DNA of 64,000 bases, taken from contig WRCY01000001.1 of the NCBI GenBank assembly GCA_009783695.1, positions 1-64,000 of the forward strand, read 5' to 3'. This stretch comes from Oscillospiraceae bacterium. GTDB taxonomy: Bacteria; Bacillota; Clostridia; Oscillospirales; Ruminococcaceae. Under the pieces are notes generated by a model. That model saw only the letters and a program-made list of their open reading frames with translations, had not been told where the DNA came from and searched no databases. This document shows positions 48,779 through 58,039 of the stretch, in pieces. The position numbers and the translations under genes are program-made. Numbering within the stretch: position 1 is the stretch's first letter; every line of letters begins with the position of its first letter.

Positions 48779-50863
48779 TCACAGCTCCAGTTTCATCATC
48801 ACCGCATTGTCAGTCATGCTCCAGCTTACCGCCACAGTATCCCAAAAACTGTATATAAACCCGTTCGCAAGCAAGGCGCGCCTGCGCTCATTCCCGCCGC
48901 CAAGCTCATAAATATACACGATTTCGCTTCTTTCATATATCCCCGTAGTTTCATGATAACCCAAAATAAGGATTTTTTCAATATCCGCAATGCCGTTCGA
49001 GAATTTGACCGGCAGAAGTATAAATATATAATCCTTATCACAGATGAAAACAGCCTCCCTGTCGAATTCTGCGTCTGTGAAAAGAAACCGGTTCCAGTTT
49101 CCGGCGACGCTGCTGTCAGCAGTAATCAAGTGAGTTGCGGTAATCTGCTCGCTTACATGAACATTGAGGCGGATTCCCGCGCGGTTGCCGCCGGAGTCAA
49201 ACTCTACAGCGATTTCAAGCTGCTCTTTATCCGATATTCTGTAAAAATCTTCTGCATAAATCTGCTCTTTCGATTCCTCTGCAGCAATAAAATCATCCGA
49301 AAGCGGCTCCAATGCATTATTAAAAACAAGAAGTCCGGCTTTTTCATCCTTATGCACTTCCACATGCAATATGCTGTGCCGCTCGCTGACGCCGCCGGCG
49401 GGAATCACGCCGTCTATGTCGTAAAACACAGGTTCATTTTCATCAACTGTACAAAGCCTTATAATTCTTGATTTTTCGCCTACGGATTGTATAACGAATA
49501 ACGCATCTTCACCTTCATAAACGTTTCCCGCGCCACCGGCGACGACAAACTCACCGACAGCTTCCGCACCGCTAATCATGCTGAGCACTGTCATTTCATT
49601 ATTCATAAGTGCGGCGGGCGGCACATAAATATGACCCATACCGATGAACCTTTTTTCGCCGTTTACTGTAAACGACGGCACAAACGCGGACAAATCGCTG
49701 TGCGCGGCAGGCTCGTGCGGGGCGTAATCAGTAATGAGAACAAGATTGCTTCCGTGCAGTAAAACCGCGTTGTAATCGCCGTCCGCAACAAAATGCATCT
49801 GCGGCGTTACGCCGAAATCCCATGCGTCATAAGCACGCACGGAAACTGTGCTTTGTATGAAGCCGCCTGCAATTGTTATTGATTCAAATTCATATTCCGT
49901 TTCAATTATTTCTTCATGCTCAAAACTTGCTTCATACCCGCTCTCGGTTATAACATAAAGCCTGTCGTTCAGGAAATACAGCTCGCGAATCTGCTCGTCC
50001 TCATATTCAATTTCTGCTGTTTTCTGCATATTACCACCATTGTATTCAATGATGTAAAGCGTGTTTTTAATTACATTAAAAATATATTTGTTGTTAAAAA
50101 GCAGTGTCTGCTGTAAATTCGCCTGCTCCGTCCGCTGCGACGGTGAATTTCCCGCACTCATCAGCCTTTGGGCAAGCTCGTGATATGTTTCGGGAACGGG
50201 AAGAACGAGCGGCTGCATTTTTTCAAGCCGGAACGAACCCGTATAAAACCATCGAAGACCAAAGCTCGCACCGAAAAGCATTGTTGCAAGGAAAAAGCAA
50301 ACGATTATTTTACCCCTGTTGCCGGCGGCGGTAATACAGGCGCCCTCTTCGCTTTCTTCCGGTTCTTCGTCTATAATATCTTCATAAAGCCCGTCGTCCG
50401 GGAGCTTCAGTTCCGGTTCAAAAGCGGCTTCTTCAATTATTTCCGGTTCATCTGCAACCATAACAGCGGCTTGCATAGTATCCGTCTGCATTTCCGCTTC
50501 CGCTTTCTTCTGCGCCTCCGCTAAAAACTTCTGCGCTTTTAAAGATGCCTTTAGTTGCTGTTCCGCCTGCCCCAGCGCCTGACCGAGCCGCTGCTCGCTG
50601 TTTTGCCGGCGCTCCAGCACGCGAAGATGCGCGAGGGCGTGCGCGTCCTTTAAAAGCCGCTTAAAATCCTCTGAAGCAAGCTTAGAGCTTTCCAGAAGCT
50701 CGACTAAACGTCCGTAAGTAAGCCCTGCATTTTCTTTTATTTCATTGTAAATATCGTTGCTGATTTTTGAGTTCCCGATTATCTCAAGAAAATCTTTACC
50801 CGAAAGATTAAACTTCTTTATTTCGGACAAAAACAGCTTTGCGTTCATAGTTTCGTTCATCAT
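48779..50863 (-). CDS. Membrane-anchored protein, possibly beta-propeller ectodomain
   Basis: Single TM (IIVCFFLATMLFGASFGLRWFY) preceded by coiled-coil cytoplasmic part; repeated beta-rich ectodomain (inference). Confidence 0.45.
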   Translation of the reverse strand: MMNETMNAKLFLSEIKKFNLSGKDFLEIIGNSKISNDIYNEIKENAGLTYGRLVELLESSKLASEDFKRLLKDAHALAHLRVLERRQNSEQRLGQALGQAEQQLKASLKAQKFLAEAQKKAEAEMQTDTMQAAVMVADEPEIIEEAAFEPELKLPDDGLYEDIIDEEPEESEEGACITAAGNRGKIIVCFFLATMLFGASFGLRWFYTGSFRLEKMQPLVLPVPETYHELAQRLMSAGNSPSQRTEQANLQQTLLFNNKYIFNVIKNTLYIIEYNGGNMQKTAEIEYEDEQIRELYFLNDRLYVITESGYEASFEHEEIIETEYEFESITIAGGFIQSTVSVRAYDAWDFGVTPQMHFVADGDYNAVLLHGSNLVLITDYAPHEPAAHSDLSAFVPSFTVNGEKRFIGMGHIYVPPAALMNNEMTVLSMISGAEAVGEFVVAGGAGNVYEGEDALFVIQSVGEKSRIIRLCTVDENEPVFYDIDGVIPAGGVSERHSILHVEVHKDEKAGLLVFNNALEPLSDDFIAAEESKEQIYAEDFYRISDKEQLEIAVEFDSGGNRAGIRLNVHVSEQITATHLITADSSVAGNWNRFLFTDAEFDREAVFICDKDYIFILLPVKFSNGIADIEKILILGYHETTGIYERSEIVYIYELGGGNERRRALLANGFIYSFWDTVAVSWSMTDNAVMMKLEL

Positions 50864-50922
50864 ATTCTTAGTTTAACATAATTCTCGCTAAAATTCAACA
50901 AATTTCTTTAAAGAGGCATTAA

Positions 50923-51077
50923 GAATGAAAACGAATGGCATTAAATCGGGGAAAACGAAACTCTTTTATTCTTTGTTGGTGCAGAAAGGACATGGTGAAA
51001 ATATTAAAAATAATGACTGATAAACCTGGAAAATGATATTTTCATACGCGTTGACGAAGAAAGGATTTAACGGAAAT
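50923..51077 (+). repeat. Two tandem family-1 repeats (diverged) upstream of murL-like gene
   Basis: AAATCGGGGAAAACGAAACTCTTTTATTC..GCAGAAAGGACATGGTGAAAAT and CCTGGAAAATGATATTTTCAT..GAAGAAAGGATTTAACGGAAAT-ATG. Confidence 0.82.
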
Positions 51078-52328
51078 ATGAACAATAAATATACCGAACT
51101 CAGAGCCCGTCATAAACGGCTTGTCTATCACGATTTTAAAATTTACGAGGGTAAAATTGTCTTTCATTTTTCTATTGACGAGTTTCATTTCAAGCCCGAG
51201 TGGACCGTCATGCCGCCGGTGACAATACCGCCGCTTATCAGCGGAAATATAGATTTGCTGGTGTTTAACTTAGGCATGGCTGAACTCATCAGCTACTGGA
51301 AGTGCGCCTGCCCGCCGATTGTCGAGGTGCGGTGCGGCGCTTTAAGCGATTGGCAGATTGCATGGTGGAAGAAGCTTTACATGAACGGGCTCGGCGAGTT
51401 TTTCTACCGCAACAATATTGAAATTGATGACGATTTCATGCAGATTCATGCAACAGGCACTGAACTGCCGGCGCCGGAAAGCCGTAAATTATCGGGTAAT
51501 CTTATACCTATCGGCGGCGGAAAGGACAGTGTTGTTACGCTTGAGCTGCTTAAAAGCCGAAAAGAAGCCAATACTTGTTATATCGCAGGCAGTATCGGGA
51601 GTGCGCTTGACTGCGCAAAAACCGCAGGTTATGCGGATTCGCAGGTAATTAATGTAAGCCGTACAATCGACCCTGCGCTGCTTGAACTGAATAAACGCGG
51701 CTATCTCAACGGGCATACGCCTTTTTCATCAATTATTGCGTTTTCTTCACTTATCTTCACTTATCTTGCCGGCAAAAAATATATCGTGCTTTCTAATGAA
51801 AGCAGCGCAAATGAGGGTAATGTTACTAATAACAGCGGCGTCAATCACCAATACAGCAAAAGCATAGAATTTGAGCGGGATTTCCGCGAGTATGTTTCGC
51901 AAACAGGCATGAATTTACCCGAGTATTTCAGCCTCCTGCGTCCCTGGAGTGAGTGGCAGATTACAAAAAGGTTTTCTGTTTTGCCGCAATATCTGAGTGT
52001 TTTTAAAAGTTGCAACGTCGGCTCAAAAACTAATACGTGGTGTGCGAAATGCGCAAAGTGCCTTTACGTTTACATCATGCTTTCCGCGTTTTTAGACGAG
52101 GAGAAGCTGCTGCCCGTTTTCGGCAGAAACCTGATGCTCGACCCTGAACTCGCACCCATACTCGAAGCTCTTAAAAACCCTGATTATGACAAGCCTTTTG
52201 AGTGCGTGGGTACCCGTGAAGAAGTCAATCTCGCGCTTAATAAAAACCGCGGAAATCCGACTCCGCTTGATAATTATTTTGATAAAATTAATTTCGTTCC
52301 AAAAGAGTTTTTGAGGTTATTAGTTTGA
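51078..52328 (+). CDS. MurL-like UDP-MurNAc-L-Ala-L-Glu epimerase candidate (PP-loop type)
   Basis: LIPIGGGKDSVVTLELLK; position next to a MurD-like ligase. Confidence 0.65.
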   Translation: MNNKYTELRARHKRLVYHDFKIYEGKIVFHFSIDEFHFKPEWTVMPPVTIPPLISGNIDLLVFNLGMAELISYWKCACPPIVEVRCGALSDWQIAWWKKLYMNGLGEFFYRNNIEIDDDFMQIHATGTELPAPESRKLSGNLIPIGGGKDSVVTLELLKSRKEANTCYIAGSIGSALDCAKTAGYADSQVINVSRTIDPALLELNKRGYLNGHTPFSSIIAFSSLIFTYLAGKKYIVLSNESSANEGNVTNNSGVNHQYSKSIEFERDFREYVSQTGMNLPEYFSLLRPWSEWQITKRFSVLPQYLSVFKSCNVGSKTNTWCAKCAKCLYVYIMLSAFLDEEKLLPVFGRNLMLDPELAPILEALKNPDYDKPFECVGTREEVNLALNKNRGNPTPLDNYFDKINFVPKEFLRLLV

Positions 52329-52404
52329 AAATAAACACAACTGAATCGGGGAAAACGTTGTTTTCATTCCGCTTTTGTGAAGAAAGGACTTAATGAGAAT
52401 AAAA
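52325..52404 (+). repeat. Family-1 repeat upstream of murD-like gene
   Basis: TTGAAAATAAACACAACTGAATCGGGGAAAACGTTGTTTTCATTCCGCTTTTGTGAAGAAAGGACTTAATGAGAATAAAA-ATG. Confidence 0.9.
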
Positions 52405-53700
52405 ATGATAAAATTATATGAATTCTTTCAGTATAAAACAGTTTTAATCCTCGGTTTTGGCTTGGAGGGCCGTTCCACACTTGATATATTACAGAAAATT
52501 CCATGCAGTATCGTAGTCGCCGACAAGAATCCCGGCGCCGTGAAAAATTTGCCGTATAAGCTTTACACCGGTGAGAATTACTTAGATTCGCTCTGCGACA
52601 GCAAAATTGATATAATCATGAAATCGCCCGGCATCAGTTTTAAAGGTCTTGAAATCCCGGCTTATGTTAGGCAGAAAATCACCTCGCAAACCGACTTGCT
52701 GCTGCGTTTCAGTGACAACAAAATCATCGGAATCACAGGCACGAAAGGCAAATCCACGGTTTCTTCGCTGATTCATCATATCCTCATATATTGCGGAAAG
52801 GAATCTGCACTCATCGGTAACATCGGCGTACCGCCTCTTGAATTTATGCGTAAAAATAATGATTCCGCCGTCACGGCGGTGTGCGAGATGTCCTGCCATC
52901 AGCTCGAATTCGTACAGGCCTCGCCTGATATCGCGGTTTATCTGAATCTTTACGAGGAGCATCTTGACCATTATAACAGCTTCGCTGATTACCGTACGGC
53001 GAAGGAAAATATTTTCCTATACCAAAAAAGCGGGGATTTACTCATCTATCTTGACGAGCTTGAATCGCAGGAATTACTTACTTCAAAAGGTGAAAAGCTC
53101 GCGCTCTCGTATAATCAGCCAAATACTTACAAATCCCGACTCCCCGGTAAGCATAACCAATACAACATAGCGGTCGCAGCCGCGGTTTGCAAGCAGCTCG
53201 AGTGCGGTGAAAAAGATGTAATTTCTGCCGTGGAAAGTTTTAACGGTCTGCCGCATCGTCTTGAATTCATCGGAATAATAAACGGCGCGGAGTACGTCAA
53301 CGACAGCATCAGCACGATTCCGCGGGCGGCGGTTTTGGCGCTGGAAACTTATCCCGACACCGATACGATTATCATCGGCGGCATGGACAGGGGAATAAAT
53401 TACACAGAACTTGTTGATTTTCTTGACAAAAATAAATTCTGTGGTATAATTAATGTAATTGTCTTACCGGACAGCGGATACAAGGTCGCAGACTTACTTA
53501 AAACCGGCAATATCAACATATACCGCGCGGGTAATATGAACGACGCTGTGCAATATGCCGTCAGCGTTACCAAGTGCCGCTGCATTCTTTCGCCCGCCGC
53601 CGCAAGTTATAATGTTTATAAAAACTTTGAAGAACGCGGCGAACATTTTAAGGAGATTATTAGCGAATATATACAAAAAGAGCAAATGACAGAGGTTTGA
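52393..53700 (+). CDS. Mur ligase, MurD/MurD2-like
   Basis: GITGTKGKSTVSSLIHHIL, LPHRLEFIGIINGAEYVNDS; start could be ATG 52393 or ATG 52405. Confidence 0.85.
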   Translation: MRIKMIKLYEFFQYKTVLILGFGLEGRSTLDILQKIPCSIVVADKNPGAVKNLPYKLYTGENYLDSLCDSKIDIIMKSPGISFKGLEIPAYVRQKITSQTDLLLRFSDNKIIGITGTKGKSTVSSLIHHILIYCGKESALIGNIGVPPLEFMRKNNDSAVTAVCEMSCHQLEFVQASPDIAVYLNLYEEHLDHYNSFADYRTAKENIFLYQKSGDLLIYLDELESQELLTSKGEKLALSYNQPNTYKSRLPGKHNQYNIAVAAAVCKQLECGEKDVISAVESFNGLPHRLEFIGIINGAEYVNDSISTIPRAAVLALETYPDTDTIIIGGMDRGINYTELVDFLDKNKFCGIINVIVLPDSGYKVADLLKTGNINIYRAGNMNDAVQYAVSVTKCRCILSPAAASYNVYKNFEERGEHFKEIISEYIQKEQMTEV

Positions 53701-53859
53701 GAGTTTAAGGATAAAACTTTTAAATCAAGAAAAACGATATTTTCATGTTTATTTTCATTAAGTCCTTTTTTCACAAATGAATCATGAAAACAACGTTTTG
53801 CCCGATTCAGTTGTTTTACTTTCAAACTTTATAAGCAAAAGAAGGGAATTAATGAAAAT
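53701..53859 (+). repeat. Nested family-1 repeats: plus-orientation copy interrupted by a minus-orientation copy (about 53749..53830)
   Basis: Plus shell TTAAATCAAGAAAAACGATATTTTCATG ... AAGCAAAAGAAGGGAATTAATGAAAAT-ATG around minus copy TTTTCATTAAGTCCTTTTTTCAC..CCCGATTCAGTTGTTTTACTTTCAAAC. Confidence 0.82.
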
Positions 53860-55152
53860 ATGCTATTTAACAACATAACAATAATCGACGAGAATTTTAA
53901 TGTCCGCCCGAATATGTATGTCGGAGTGAAGGATAAAAAAATCGCCTTTATCGGCGACAGCAAGCCCTACGACGACTTCGGCGACGTATATAACGGTAAA
54001 AATCGTCTGCTCATGAGCGCGTTTTATAATTGCCACGCGCACACACCCATGACGCTTCTGCGCGGATACGGCGAGAACCTGAGCCTGCAGAACTGGCTTG
54101 AAACACGGATATTCCCGTTCGAGGGGCAGCTTGACGACGACGCCGTCTACCGGGGAACCTTACTCGGGATTGCCGAGTCAATCCGATTCGGCATTGTTTC
54201 GACTACCGATATGTACAACTTCTGCTCAAATATTGCGCAGGCTTTCACGGAAACCGGCGTCAAAGCCAACATCGGCAGGGCGATTCTCAGCTTCACGGAC
54301 GAAGAACTGCGCGAAACCGAGCGGTTCCGTGAGTGTGAAGAATTATATAAAAACTTCCATAATACCGCAGACGGGCGCATAAAAATAGATATGTCACTGC
54401 ACTCCGAATACACCTCAAACCCCAAGACCGTCCGGCAGCTCGCCGAATATACAAAAGAAATCGGCGCTCGCATGCACGTTCACGTCAGCGAAACAAGGTT
54501 CGAGCACGAGGAGTGTAAGAAGCGGCACGGCAAAACTCCCTCGTCGTATCTTGCCGAGCATGGCTTATTCGACAGCCCGGCAACTGCGGCGCACTGCGTT
54601 CATATTGAAGACGAGGACATCGCAATCTTTAAGGAAAAAGGTGTGACTGTGGCGAGCTGTCCTGTGAGCAACTTGAAACTCGCGAGCGGTACCTGCAACG
54701 TTCCGAAGCTTGCCGCCGCCGGCGTCAATGTTGCAATCGGCACGGACGGCTGCGCCAGCAATAACAGTCTTAATTTCATCGAGGAAATGAAATTCTTCTC
54801 ACTTTTACATAAAGGAATCTTCGCCGAGCCCGCGGCTTCATCGCCGCGTGACACGCTGTATGCCGCGACCAGAGCAGGCGCTTTGTCGCAGGGGCGCACG
54901 GACTGCGGACTGCTCAAGGAGGGCTTCGCCGCCGACTTAATAGTTTTCGACCTGTCAAAGCCGAATATGAACCCCGCACACGACTTAGTCAGCAACGTGG
55001 TTTACTCCGCGTGCGGCGGCGATATAATTCTCACAATGGCAGACGGCGCAGTGCTTTACAAAGACGGCGAGTATAAGACAATCGACATAGAAAAAGTAGT
55101 TTCAGCAGCGGCAGATGCCACCGCTGCTATACTTAAAAAACTAAATCAATAA
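53860..55152 (+). CDS. Amidohydrolase, MtaD/SAH deaminase-like
   Basis: NCHAHTPMTLLRGYGENLSLQNWLETRIFP, HVHVSET, GTDGCASNNSLNF. Confidence 0.85.
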   Translation: MLFNNITIIDENFNVRPNMYVGVKDKKIAFIGDSKPYDDFGDVYNGKNRLLMSAFYNCHAHTPMTLLRGYGENLSLQNWLETRIFPFEGQLDDDAVYRGTLLGIAESIRFGIVSTTDMYNFCSNIAQAFTETGVKANIGRAILSFTDEELRETERFRECEELYKNFHNTADGRIKIDMSLHSEYTSNPKTVRQLAEYTKEIGARMHVHVSETRFEHEECKKRHGKTPSSYLAEHGLFDSPATAAHCVHIEDEDIAIFKEKGVTVASCPVSNLKLASGTCNVPKLAAAGVNVAIGTDGCASNNSLNFIEEMKFFSLLHKGIFAEPAASSPRDTLYAATRAGALSQGRTDCGLLKEGFAADLIVFDLSKPNMNPAHDLVSNVVYSACGGDIILTMADGAVLYKDGEYKTIDIEKVVSAAADATAAILKKLNQ

Positions 55153-55171
55153 TTCATAAAAATGAAATATT

Positions 55172-55253
55172 AATTTTAAAATAATAACAATTGAATCGGG
55201 AAAAAGCTTTTTCCGTGAATCACTTGTAAAGAAAGGAATTACTTAAAACAAGC
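55172..55253 (+). repeat. Family-1 repeat upstream of 55254 CDS
   Basis: CAATTGAATCGGGAAAAAGCTTTTTCCGTGAATCACTTGTAAAGAAAGGAATTACTTAAAACAAGC-ATG. Confidence 0.82.
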
Positions 55254-55787
55254 ATGAAAAAGATTTATATTGTTTTAATCAAAAGCCCGACGGTTCCTGC
55301 AAAACTGATGAATCTGTTTAAGCGCAACAAATACACGCACGCGGCTCTCAGTCTTGACGAGGAGCTTCATTCCATGTTCAGCTTCGGGCGGCACTGGACC
55401 ACCTATCCGTGCCCCTGCGGATTTAAGCAGGAAAATTTCAACGAGGGCATATACGGGAAGTTTGCGGAGCTGCCCGGCATGGTTTTGGAGCTCGCCGTTA
55501 CCGAGGAGCAATATGAAAAGGTAATGGAAAAGCTTGATGGTTTTCTTTCAAGAAGCAAGGATTACAAATATAATTATCTTGGTCTGCTCGCAAACTTTTT
55601 CCGCCTTGATTACAAGAACAAGAACAGATTTTTCTGCTCCGAGTTCGTTTATTATGTTTTGTATGAGAGCGGCATCTTCGACCTCGGCACTCCGCGCGTG
55701 TTCGTAAGCCCGCAGGAACTCTTAAAGGCGAGCAAGAAAATTGTCTACGAGGGGAACCTTAAAACATACGTATCGCAGGGAGTTTAG
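55254..55787 (+). CDS. Putative NlpC/P60- or permuted papain-like protein
   Basis: YTHAALSLDEEL and FFCSEFVYYVLYESG suggest His/Cys pair of the fold. Confidence 0.5.
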   Translation: MKKIYIVLIKSPTVPAKLMNLFKRNKYTHAALSLDEELHSMFSFGRHWTTYPCPCGFKQENFNEGIYGKFAELPGMVLELAVTEEQYEKVMEKLDGFLSRSKDYKYNYLGLLANFFRLDYKNKNRFFCSEFVYYVLYESGIFDLGTPRVFVSPQELLKASKKIVYEGNLKTYVSQGV

Positions 55788-55825
55788 GAAACGGAAGAAG
55801 CTTACAGAAGATTTTTCGATTAAAT

Positions 55826-55852
55826 AAAAAACCGCCATAAGGCGGTTTTTTA
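55826..55852. terminator. AAAAACCGCC-ATAA-GGCGGTTTTT bidirectional terminator
   Basis: Perfect inverted repeat with A/T tracts. Confidence 0.85.
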
Positions 55853-56101
55853 TTCAAGCTCCATCAAAAGCTTCAGCTTCTTTGATTCGGGATAAGGCTC
55901 TTTGACATCGGTTCTGTACAGCAGATAGTCTACACTCGTACCGTAATAATCGGCGAGCTTATGTAATGCTTCAACAGAAATTTGCCTACGCCCTATTTCA
56001 TATCCCGAATAAGTAGTTTGCTTTATATTAAGTATTTCTGCTATTTTCTTTTGCGACAAATCTGAATCTTCTCTTAAATCTTTAATTCTCATATATTTCA
56101 T
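55850..56101 (-). CDS. XRE-family regulator (module 5)
   Basis: LSQKKIAEILNIKQTTYSGYEIGRRQIS; tail TSVDYLLYRTDVKEPYPESKKLKLLM. Confidence 0.85.
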   Translation of the reverse strand: MKYMRIKDLREDSDLSQKKIAEILNIKQTTYSGYEIGRRQISVEALHKLADYYGTSVDYLLYRTDVKEPYPESKKLKLLMELE

Positions 56102-56143
56102 AGGTTTGACCTCCTATGTTATTATAGCATAACGCGTTTTGCT

Positions 56144-56166
56144 CTGCCGTTAAGGCAGTTTTTTAT
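56144..56166 (-). terminator. CTGCCGTTAAGGCAG hairpin with T tract
   Basis: Inverted repeat CTGCC/GGCAG + TTTTTT. Confidence 0.6.
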
Positions 56167-56411
56167 TCAAGCCCCATCAAAAGCTTCAGCTTCTTCGATT
56201 CCGGATAAGGCTCTTTCACATCGGTTCTGTACAGCAGATAGTCTACACTCGTACCATAATAATCTGCGAGTTTAATTAGAACCTCAACCGGTATGATATT
56301 ATCACCAAGTTCATAATGCGAAAATGAACGTTGGTTTTTACCAACAATTTCTGCTATTTGAGTCTGATTCATATCAGAATCTTCTCTAAGCTCTTTTAAT
56401 CTTGTATACAT
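56163..56411 (-). CDS. XRE-family regulator (module 6)
   Basis: MNQTQIAEIVGKNQRSFSHYELGDNIIP; tail almost identical to module 5. Confidence 0.85.
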   Translation of the reverse strand: MYTRLKELREDSDMNQTQIAEIVGKNQRSFSHYELGDNIIPVEVLIKLADYYGTSVDYLLYRTDVKEPYPESKKLKLLMGLE

Positions 56412-56455
56412 TTTTGTTCACCCCTAATTATTATACATTAGCCGTCAATAGGCTA

Positions 56456-56484
56456 TTGACTTTTAGTGTTTTCGCGGGTATAAT
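56456..56484 (+). promoter_or_regulatory. Module 6 promoter TTGACT-17-TATAAT; adjacent palindrome TAGCC-GTCAATA-GGCTA
   Basis: Sequence match. Confidence 0.7.
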
Positions 56485-56503
56485 ATACTTGGAGGTGAAA
56501 TTT

Positions 56504-56725
56504 ATGGATAACTACAAAAGCCTTTATCATTTACTTTTTAATTGTATTACAGATACGATTGAGGATTTATATGATTTAAGAATTAAGTTAGTAAGAATCC
56601 AGCAATCAGTTGAGTATCATTTTATCGAGCGCAGCGATACAGGAAAGGAGGAGCCGGTCACCGAACACGCTTTAAAAAAAATACTCCAAATAGTAAAGGG
56701 CATTAATGATAAGAATAAGCTTTAA
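56504..56725 (+). CDS. Small hypothetical protein divergent from XRE module 6
   Basis: GGAGGTGAAATTT-ATG; MDNYKSLYHLLFNCITDTIEDLYDL.. Confidence 0.65.
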   Translation: MDNYKSLYHLLFNCITDTIEDLYDLRIKLVRIQQSVEYHFIERSDTGKEEPVTEHALKKILQIVKGINDKNKL

Positions 56726-56728
56726 AAC

Positions 56729-56757
56729 AAAAAGCCGTCAATCTGACGGCTTTTTTG
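56729..56757 (+). terminator. AAAGCCGTCA-ATC-TGACGGCTTTTTT terminator
   Basis: Perfect inverted repeat with T tract. Confidence 0.85.
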
Positions 56758-56767
56758 TTTTTATGCT

Positions 56768-57571
56768 TTACGTCTTTTCCGCGACCAGGATATACGACAG
56801 GGGGATTCCTTTCCCGTCAAAAATATCCGAGCCTATGTTCCCAATGTCATAATCAAACTCGTCGAGCTTCACGGTCTTCATGCCGTTTGCTGACAACGCA
56901 TTAATAATATCGCCCATCGTATGCGAATAATCCGTGAATGTTGACGAACTGTTTTCATAATCGCCCGATATATATCCCATCTGATTGCCGGTCCACGGTT
57001 CTTTTCTAAAATACGAATGTGCAAACTTATTCAGGTTATTCCCGTCAAATTCTTCCTCGCCCGGGTGCGGAATCATAAACAAAACCGGATGCCCGTCGTT
57101 AATAAGCAGCTTGCCGCCTGCTTTCAGGCATTTCCCCGCTTTTTCAAAAAGCACGGTTAGGTCTTTAAACCAGACGATTGCGCCGATTGTAAAGAAAATA
57201 AAATCGAACTTGTTGTGATAACTTTCCGGGATTTCGAGTATGTTGCAGTTTATGAATTCGCAGTTTGTAATTCCCGCTTTGCCGGCTGTTTCCCTTGCTT
57301 GATTCAATATGTTTTCCGCGATGTCGAAGCCGGTACCCGACTGCGCGCCGCCGTCAAGAACGAGCGAAAGCAGCTCCCTGCCGTTGTTGCAGCAGAACTG
57401 TGCGACATTCTTGCCCTTGAAGTCCATGCACTTAATTAATTCTTTTAAATCGTCGTCAAAGAACGCGAATTTCTCGCTTTTAAGTTTAACATGATTATCA
57501 TCGCCCCAGCCTTGCTTGCGATTGTCGAAAACCTCTTCCCAAGCGGCTTTGTTGGTTTTTATATAGTCCAT
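56768..57571 (-). CDS. SAM-dependent methyltransferase (class I)
   Basis: NVAQFCCNNGRELLSLVLDGGAQSGTGFDIAENIL. Confidence 0.85.
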   Translation of the reverse strand: MDYIKTNKAAWEEVFDNRKQGWGDDNHVKLKSEKFAFFDDDLKELIKCMDFKGKNVAQFCCNNGRELLSLVLDGGAQSGTGFDIAENILNQARETAGKAGITNCEFINCNILEIPESYHNKFDFIFFTIGAIVWFKDLTVLFEKAGKCLKAGGKLLINDGHPVLFMIPHPGEEEFDGNNLNKFAHSYFRKEPWTGNQMGYISGDYENSSSTFTDYSHTMGDIINALSANGMKTVKLDEFDYDIGNIGSDIFDGKGIPLSYILVAEKT

Positions 57572-57700
57572 TATTTCCTCCTGTTTAATGGGAGAAATTC
57601 CTCCCAAGTTGTTTAATTTTCATAGTAAAAATCCTCCTTTCAATTATTTAATAAATAAAACAGGGGCTGTGCGCATTGCGCTGCCCCCGTAAAACTTAAC

Positions 57701-58039
57701 TTATACTAATTCAATGATTGCCATTTCTGCCGCGTCGCCGCGCCTGGGTCCTATGCGGATTATGCGTGTGTATCCGCCCTCGCGGTCTGCGTATTTAGGC
57801 GAAATCTCGTCAAACAGTTTCTTCGATACCGCTTCCTTTGTTACGTATGAAAAAATCTGACGCTTTGAATGTAGGTCTGTCTTTTTGCCGAGGGTGATTA
57901 TTTTTTCCGCTTCGCTGCGCACTTCCTTAGCGCGGGTCACAGTGGTTTCTATTTTACCGTTCTCAAGCAGAAACGTCACCATAGCGCGAAGCATTGCCTT
58001 GCGGTGGTCTGACTTCCTGCCTAACTTTCTCATAGCCAT
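57701..58039 (-). CDS. rplQ: Ribosomal protein L17
   Basis: [20 protein letters not shown]. Confidence 0.96.
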   Translation of the reverse strand: MAMRKLGRKSDHRKAMLRAMVTFLLENGKIETTVTRAKEVRSEAEKIITLGKKTDLHSKRQIFSYVTKEAVSKKLFDEISPKYADREGGYTRIIRIGPRRGDAAEMAIIELV

